Shown: in pieces, positions 57,543 through 64,000 of the stretch
Numbering within the stretch: position 1 is the first letter of the stretch
How the letters are laid out: the number at the start of each line of letters is the position of its first letter
NCBI GenBank assembly: GCA_012295275.1
Contig: CM022672.1
Coordinates: forward strand, 1,062,443 to 1,126,442
Direction: 5' to 3'
Length of the DNA stretch: 64,000 nucleotides
DNA from: Chrysomallon squamiferum
Lineage: Eukaryota; Mollusca; Gastropoda; Neomphalida; Peltospiridae
Notes under the pieces: generated by a model
What the model saw: the letters and a program-made list of their open reading frames with translations, nothing else
Databases searched by the model: none
Told to the model about the DNA's origin: nothing
Program-made: the position numbers and the translations under genes

Positions 57543-59780
57543 TTTTGTTTTATTTATATAAAATAAGTTACTCAATAAATATTAGAACTAAGAAACATTG
57601 TATGTCTCCTTTATATTAGAGTATAGAACAAATATATATTTCTGAATAAATTAGGATAGTCATTAAAAATGTCCATTTACCACATGCCCTTCTAGCCTAA
57701 TTTACTCCTAAAATAGTTTACTATAGAAAAACACTACTATAAAGTAATAAAAATATGATATCTGCAGGAATAAAAAAAAATAAAAAAAAGAAATGAAAAG
57801 AATCTGTAGTGAATTTTATTCTAGATAAATAAATAATAGGTGCATTCTTGAAATATGCTGTTTGTTTACTAACTGCCTTTAAGTATGGTAATAAGGCTTT
57901 TTATTTTAAATTACAAACTGTATGTTAAAATAGTTTTAATAGCCAATTGTCTTAGCAAAATTAATACCAGATTACTGATCTGTTTTAATATCTATTAATT
58001 TTATTAAAAACATTAAAATAAAAAAATAAAAATTGAACAATTTAATGAGCTTATATTTATTGAAAGAAAAAACAAAAAGTGTAAAATATTTAAAATTTCA
58101 AATAATATTGCAGTGCCACATATTTTTAATATTTCCAATACTGTTCACTGATACTGATTTAATCAGAAACAAAAGTCACATTATGGTAATTGTTTTTATG
58201 ATTTATTTTAAATATATGGAAAAAACAACATTCTTTACCACAGTGGCCAATTAGAAAAAAACGAAAAAAAAAAAAAAACAGAACAAATAACAAGACCTTT
58301 CCCAAATCCTAAACTATATAAATTAAGTGGTGCTGCAGTTAAGTTTTCAACTTCAGATATGATCAATGTTCCATTCTGTACCTTTTGAGGCAATTCCCGT
58401 TCCAGTCAGTCCACCATAATTTATTTTATTTTCATTTGCCATTTGTCCATGTTCCTGTTTATGGCAAGGTTAATGTAAAACATATCTTGTTATTAAATGG
58501 TATGATTAGGTTGTGTACTTCACAGATGGTTTAGTATCTCATTTCTTTTTATGAACAAAAAACAGGCATGACACCTTAACTTTCAAAAGGTGAGATATAC
58601 ATAAATATTTTGATGAAAACCAGTAACATAATATAAATTATATAAAATAATATTGTTATCAGAAATTTGTTTTTAAAATTCGTATTTTATTTTTTAAGTA
58701 AATTGTACCAATTGAAATGAATAATATATAGTAAGTAAATCAAACAACAAAACACATGTATGTGAAGAAGCAAAATAATATTTTTATTCTTGTTTGGTGC
58801 ATTGTATTTTGGAAGTGGTTGTAACAGGTATTTTATTTTTAATAAAATGAAAAGCTGATTAACAATGTAACATATGAAAACACATACCAGAGTACAATAA
58901 AACAAAAACAAACAAAAATAACAGTACAAAATTAACAGCAGCTTTCAAGGCATAGTCAATAAATTTACAATCTGTTATAGAATTGCTGTGATATTTCAGT
59001 ATGGGAAACAGACAAAAGTTTTCAGTATAGAAAATAAATTATTTTAATAAATGTCTTTAGAAATTACTAAAATCAAAATTTGTAATCAATACTGATATAT
59101 ATATATATATATATATATATGTAGAAAAAAGAAAAGAAAGAAATTGACTAATACAGTAGTAAAGTTTAAGGCAATGCATATGAATGAATATAAAAGAAAG
59201 GTATTTTTCTGTCTTGTTTTTACCAGTTGTAAATATTTTGACTATCCACTGTACGAACGTACATTAAAATAAAATTAATGTTACAACTGTGGTGCTTGTA
59301 CAAGAATATACAAGGACATTATTTAAAACTATATGATGCCAGACATGCACTTTTGCATAGATAAATATTATGACTTTTTTAAAGATTATATAATAATGAT
59401 ATACAAGTGGTAAACATGAAGAATAAATAGTGTATTATTAAATATCAAACAGACAAAACGTGGACATGCATTTTAATGTTTTTGTTGTTTTTTCCACTAC
59501 AGTATAGTCACAATTAAGATTTTTTTTTTTCTTTTTTTAAGCACCTGTATAAGACTAGGCTTTTCATTGGTTTAAATTAGAACTTCACTAGTAATGAATA
59601 CTAAAATAAATACAATTACTATTATCAGTTTTCACACCAATATCAGTATGACATGTAAAAGCTAAAACTAAAAAGCTTAGGCTAATCATATTTTATTCAC
59701 ATGCTCCAGAGTTGCTCTTCTTTGAACAGAAATTTTACAGAGGCAAAATATATATAAAAAAAAAAAAAAGGTTTACTCAT
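57543..59780. other. Intergenic AT-rich DNA
   Basis: No supported gene. Contains an (AT)n tract at 59094-59120 and homopolymer runs. Confidence 0.6.
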
Positions 59781-59819
59781 CTACAAACTGCTACCCCAAA
59801 CACACCCATCCATTCATCT

Positions 59820-60300
59820 TAATCCTGGAATGAAAGTCATAATCCCTGAATGTCAACACTTGTATCATGTTCCCCTGACATCAAAATGCCCTAATTACAC
59901 AGATTTTATCATTCTAATAGTTCTTAGTTGTCAGTATACAAGGGATGTATGTATGTTAATTTTCCAGTCAAATAAATACCCTTGAATTACCAGGATTCAG
60001 AGAGGTTAATATTTCATATCCTGTAACATTAAAGACTGTGTATGGTAGCATTCTATGGAAATCAATATCCTTGGATGACAGGAATTTTATCATGTTTTAT
60101 CACATCCTGAATTTAAAAAAAGATTTTACTGTTAAAATTCCTTGGAATTAAAAGTCCTCGATTTAAAGGATTGTGTATGCTAATATAACATCAAAATCAA
60201 TATCCTTGGAATTACCAGGATCACATCACAATAATATTCCTTTAAATTTAGTATTCACTGAATTACAAAGTCTAATGTTATTAATTCACCTTCAAATAAT
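59820..60300. repeat. Degenerate tandem repeats with a ccttggaattaccagga core
   Basis: Core copies lie at about 59979, 60069, 60140 and 60203 (spacing 90, 71, 63 bp), with weaker ones near 59825 and 59850. A longer shared string ending 'aatcaatatccttgga' recurs about 135 bp apart (60060 and 60195). Confidence 0.5.
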
Positions 60301-61480
60301 TATATTATGCAATTCAAAAGATTCATTAAAAAGAACAAAAAAAGGAGATCTGACTAGTGTTAATTCTTATAGCAAAGGTAATGGCTGAAACTTTATTATA
60401 TTTTTCCTTACTATAAATAAGAAATGAAATACTGACACTTCACCCTAGTAACAGCGAAATGTTTTGTTTTTAAAATATGTAATAGCAAGGAAAATTCATT
60501 AGTTCACTGTGCACAAAACATAAAGTATTAAAACTCATCAACTCACAATTTCTTAAGAAGTTAAATTTTTGTTTTAATTTCTAATTATAATAACTGTTTA
60601 GTATTTATTTACCTGAGGGCAAATATCTATTATTATATCTTTATGAACTTTCACTGTCTTTGAAATGTAATAGTTGTCTAATGTATAAAAAGCCATGCTG
60701 ATAAAACTGAAAGATACAGTTATACAAATAATATAATCTGAAGATTAATTATATGCATTCTGATTTGGAGTTCCATTTCAACATGCAATTTTCATGAAGG
60801 CAGTCAAAAACAAAATAAGTAAAAAAATAAATTGAAATAATAAAAAAGAAAAGATACTAAAGAACAGAGGGCCAAGTCAAAATTAAATATAAGGGCAAAT
60901 GAGGAAGTTATATATTCAATCAGCAGCAGCAACTGAATAATTTTTTTTTATAAAAATTAAAATAAAATAATAGCTTTAATGTGGATTTCTAAATTACCAC
61001 TATTCACCATTATTTTTGCACACGCATGCACACACACATTCTGAGAGCAAATAATCTTTTCAAACTAATTCTGAAGCATGTTAGTGACACTGCAGCTGCT
61101 TAAACAAAATGCAGGCTGAGGCTTTGTTTAAATAGGAATATGAGGTGACAATGTACATGAAAAAAATATTAAAAAAAAAGTTTTAATCCTTTTCAGTCTT
61201 GTTGTTTAATATGATAGTATCTTCTATCAAGTGTGATATTTTACCCAACATAGTATCACAAGTTCAGTGATAATCGTAACAAATTCCAAATAAAGTTCTT
61301 CTGACACAGAACTGTCCATGTGTATCAGCAGGGGCCATTTCTGAGATTTCACTAACCACTTTCTAACAACCACTGTGGAACAATTACAAACATGACTGTT
61401 AACCTTGTGGCACAATTCACTGATCATCTTCATCATTTCAAACTACTTTGTAACATAGAGATATGTGGAAGTTTACCAAA

Positions 61481-61712
61481 AGTGGCCATTTTTTCCAATT
61501 GTTAGCTTTATTCATGTTCGTAAAACCTAAAGCAGCCATTTTGGTTTAAATTTAAGAGATATTCCAATACAGTAGGAACCAAGCAGTCATTACCGTCCAT
61601 GTTTCAGGATTATTCTGTTACCGTACAAAAACAACAAAGTGACCATTTTGGTCAATATTTCAGATTTGGAGCTGTTAAAGTAAAAGTAGCCATTACAGCC
61701 CATGACCAAGGT
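61481..61712. repeat. Degenerate ~50-bp tandem repeats downstream of EXOC6
   Basis: The core 'agtggccattttggtcaat' recurs at about 61483, 61531, 61581, 61638 and 61686 (spacing 48-57 bp), with an outlier near 61333. Confidence 0.5.
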
Positions 61713-61980
61713 GTATTCAGGTTCAGAAATAAAAATGCTCCATGCTCATGTTAGCCAAAGCAGGTGAAGCAAACAGGTTACATAACACAAAGGTGGACGA
61801 CCAACGATAAAAAGGATGGACTGACTGACTGTTCCAAGTTATCGTTTCTGAAAGGTTCAAACATAAGGTGGAGTTGAACTCAAAACATTTCAGTGTCTTC
61901 TGCCTGAAACAGAAAAACACACCAAATTCATCACAGCTTGCTACTCCTTGAGGACATTTCACAGATCTTAAACACACTGT

Positions 61981-63692
61981 CTAGATTAACTGTGTCACTG
62001 TTCCATTCTCTAGACCTCTCAACTGTTTCAAAACTGTTTCAACCAGTCGTTTCTTATCTCTCTCATTCTTCTTTAATGAAGCAAACAGATTGTTCTTCTT
62101 CTTATCACCATTGTTCAGTCTGAAAAATAATAAAAATAAAATTCAAAAATGTGTCTGAGGCTTGAACATTGACCTGAAGAATGTTAAGACAGAGAATCAG
62201 TGTTTGATACAATTCTTCTGCTCAGTTTATAACCAAGCAAGTGCTCTGAGATGTAGGCAATATGTATTTTTCTATATGTCACTGAGAAATTACTACCAAT
62301 GTGCTGATAATGGAAAAATACATTTCTATAATATTTTGACAATAACAGCATTATTTTTTTTTTATGCTACAATAAACCATTTTCAAAATACTGAAAACCT
62401 TTCATCATTAAAAGATTATAGAGAACTGAACTCTGTGATGGCCTTGGATGCAAGAATGTTAATAAAATACGTAAATATTATTAAAGTTTGTTCTCAATGA
62501 AAAAAATGCACCAACCACAACAAAAATATCACTGAGACAAAATTAACCAATACTGAAAGGCAATTCAGCAAAAATCACATCCTTTAATACTAAACTTTTC
62601 TCAGTAACAAAAATAACTGAAGGTGGCGAGGCAGGGTACAAACTGAACAGAGATACATACTTCTCTAACAGACTGATTGCAGTGTGTCGTGGAACTCGTA
62701 GGTATTTTGACTGCTGTTTGCCATAGTCTGCTAGATACACTGACCAGTCCCAGTTGATAAACAGATCTATCAGCTGTAGTTTAAAAATAAATAAATATAT
62801 AAATAATTAATAAAAATTAGATTTTTTTTATTCATTTATCAGCAGAATTGAAAATCTTTTTGTTATAAATACAGTGAAAAAAAAAAAAAAGAAAAAGAAA
62901 AAAGAAAAAAGTATACTTTAGCTATTATTTGACATTAAAATCTTGAAGATTATAAATAATATTGAAAAATAATTTTAATCTTCTTTTTACAGATTATAAA
63001 ACTATTTACATCAACAGCAGCTTCTTTTTATAAACATTTTCAGTGATTATAGTGAAACTTGTTATTTTATTTCTATAAGCACAAATAAAAACTGCTAAAA
63101 TATGGCAAATTATGTATCAATTATTTAACAGCTAATGTTTAGGCCTCATTTAAAAAAAAAAAAAAAAAAAAGAAAAGAAAAAAATGATTGGAACATTAGT
63201 GCAAATATGACAGATCTGCATAAAAATCACAAGCATCTTTAGGAAATGCTCACTATGCTTCTTAACTATGTGTCTAACTATTTGCAGTCTTAAAAAAATG
63301 AAAAACATAAATTCTGACCTGACGCAAATCAGCAAATGCCAATTGCAGTGTTCCATCTTTAGACCCAGGCACTGTTTCTGATGCAGCAAATTCTGTTTAA
63401 AAAAAGAAAAGATTATTATTGAAATCGGTGGAAAAACAACTATTTTTTTAAAATTAACAGTTTTTATTTTTCTACAGATCTAGGCATAACTAGATGTATG
63501 TTCAAAGATATATATGTCTGTATGCACTGTTACGTGTTTGAATGACTTACGCTCGCACTGGATAAGGTCAAGGTTGAACTGCTGCAAAGAAGCCATTGTT
63601 ATCTGACGAATTTCGTTGTCCTGCAGGAAAGTCATCATGGTTGCAGCTATGTGCTGGCACGCCGACATGCACGCTGTCCTTGCCACCTTCTC
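61981..63692 (-). CDS. EXOC6: Exocyst subunit Sec15 (EXOC6), last four exons; continues beyond window
   Basis: Sec15 is an exocyst component that binds Rab GTPases (Rab11, Sec4 in yeast) and helps tether secretory vesicles to the plasma membrane. Exons: 63692-63551, 63392-63319, 62773-62661, 62119-61981, with GT-AG introns and matching phases. They encode EKVARTACMSACQHIAATMM..., FAASETVPGSKDGTLQLAFA..., LIDLFINWDWSVYLADYGKQ... and KKKNNLFASLKKNERDKKRL..., ending ...VTQLI-stop. These match the C-terminal Sec15 helical bundle of human EXOC6/EXOC6B from memory (VARTACMSACQH, DWSTYLADYG, LRV...LLEK, ETV.KQLR). About 155 residues of roughly 800 are in view. It is on the same strand as SLF2, with an 8.7 kb gap between them. 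Confidence 0.94.
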
Positions 63693-64000
63693 CTGTTACA
63701 AACAAATACACATGACAGAAACACCACGTCAGCATTAGAAATTAACAGATAACAGTAAAATAAATAAAATAAAATAAATTTTTAAAAATAAACTAAGTAA
63801 AGTTAAGTCAAAAAAAGGAAAAAAAAAAAGAAAGAAAAACTGGTGTTATAGTAATATCTGAAAATGGTTTAAAACTAAAAATTCAAAGTAATTCTGTTTA
63901 ATACATATACATGAATGTTCTGTTTTTCAGTGTATTAGACAGTAAAATGTGGTCTCTATCAAAAGAGCAATAACAGCACTTCATGTCTAGACTTATATAT

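Noticed and set aside
62162-62500. 112-residue plus-strand ORF within an EXOC6 intron
   Set aside because: AT-driven composition, no recognisable motif, antisense to a well-supported gene.

Overview
This is an AT-rich animal nuclear window: four multi-exon protein genes with GT-AG introns, dense (CA)n/(GA)n/(AAT)n microsatellites, poly(A) runs and several families of degenerate 50-140 bp tandem repeats. The gene set (Rab24, tRNA-His guanylyltransferase, SLF2, Sec15/EXOC6) is metazoan. Base composition and microsatellite richness suggest an invertebrate, perhaps a mollusc or other lophotrochozoan, but nothing here fixes the phylum. Exon models were built by hand by joining ORFs at splice signals and checking that codon phase is conserved across every junction. 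Similarity to human proteins is judged from memory, not from a search.

Layout. 460-5428 (minus): a complete Rab24-type small GTPase in 7 coding exons, with two candidate terminal exons, a 16-copy 39-bp minisatellite and a tandem array derived from an exon/intron boundary. 5.4-10.3 kb: non-coding upstream DNA. 10.3-10.85 kb: degenerate ~68-bp repeats interrupted by a compound microsatellite. 10901/11087-15111 (plus): a THG1 gene in 5 coding exons, divergent from Rab24. 15.1-19.7 kb: 3' UTR and intergenic DNA between convergent genes.

19719-53276 (minus): one very large gene, SLF2-like (SMC5/6 localisation factor 2). 23 exons with fully consistent phases encode at least 3,501 residues. The C-terminal ~670 residues carry the conserved FAM178/SLF2 region. 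About 2,815 residues come from three giant phase 1-1 exons (1.9, 3.0 and 3.6 kb) that encode disordered, internally repetitive sequence. The human protein is about 1.17 thousand residues. The true 5' exon was not found.

54-62 kb: intergenic DNA holding a ~2-kb decayed integrase-type DNA transposon with inverted repeats, plus two more degenerate tandem arrays. 61981-63692 (minus): the last four exons of Sec15/EXOC6, which continues past the window.

The genes do not form one pathway. SLF2 acts in chromosome maintenance, THG1 in tRNA-His maturation, Rab24 in autophagy/endosomal traffic and EXOC6 in exocyst tethering. The most notable items are the giant symmetric exons of SLF2, the acidic SUMO-interaction-like tail, the splice-site-bearing repeats of Rab24 and the inverted-repeat-bounded integrase fossil.
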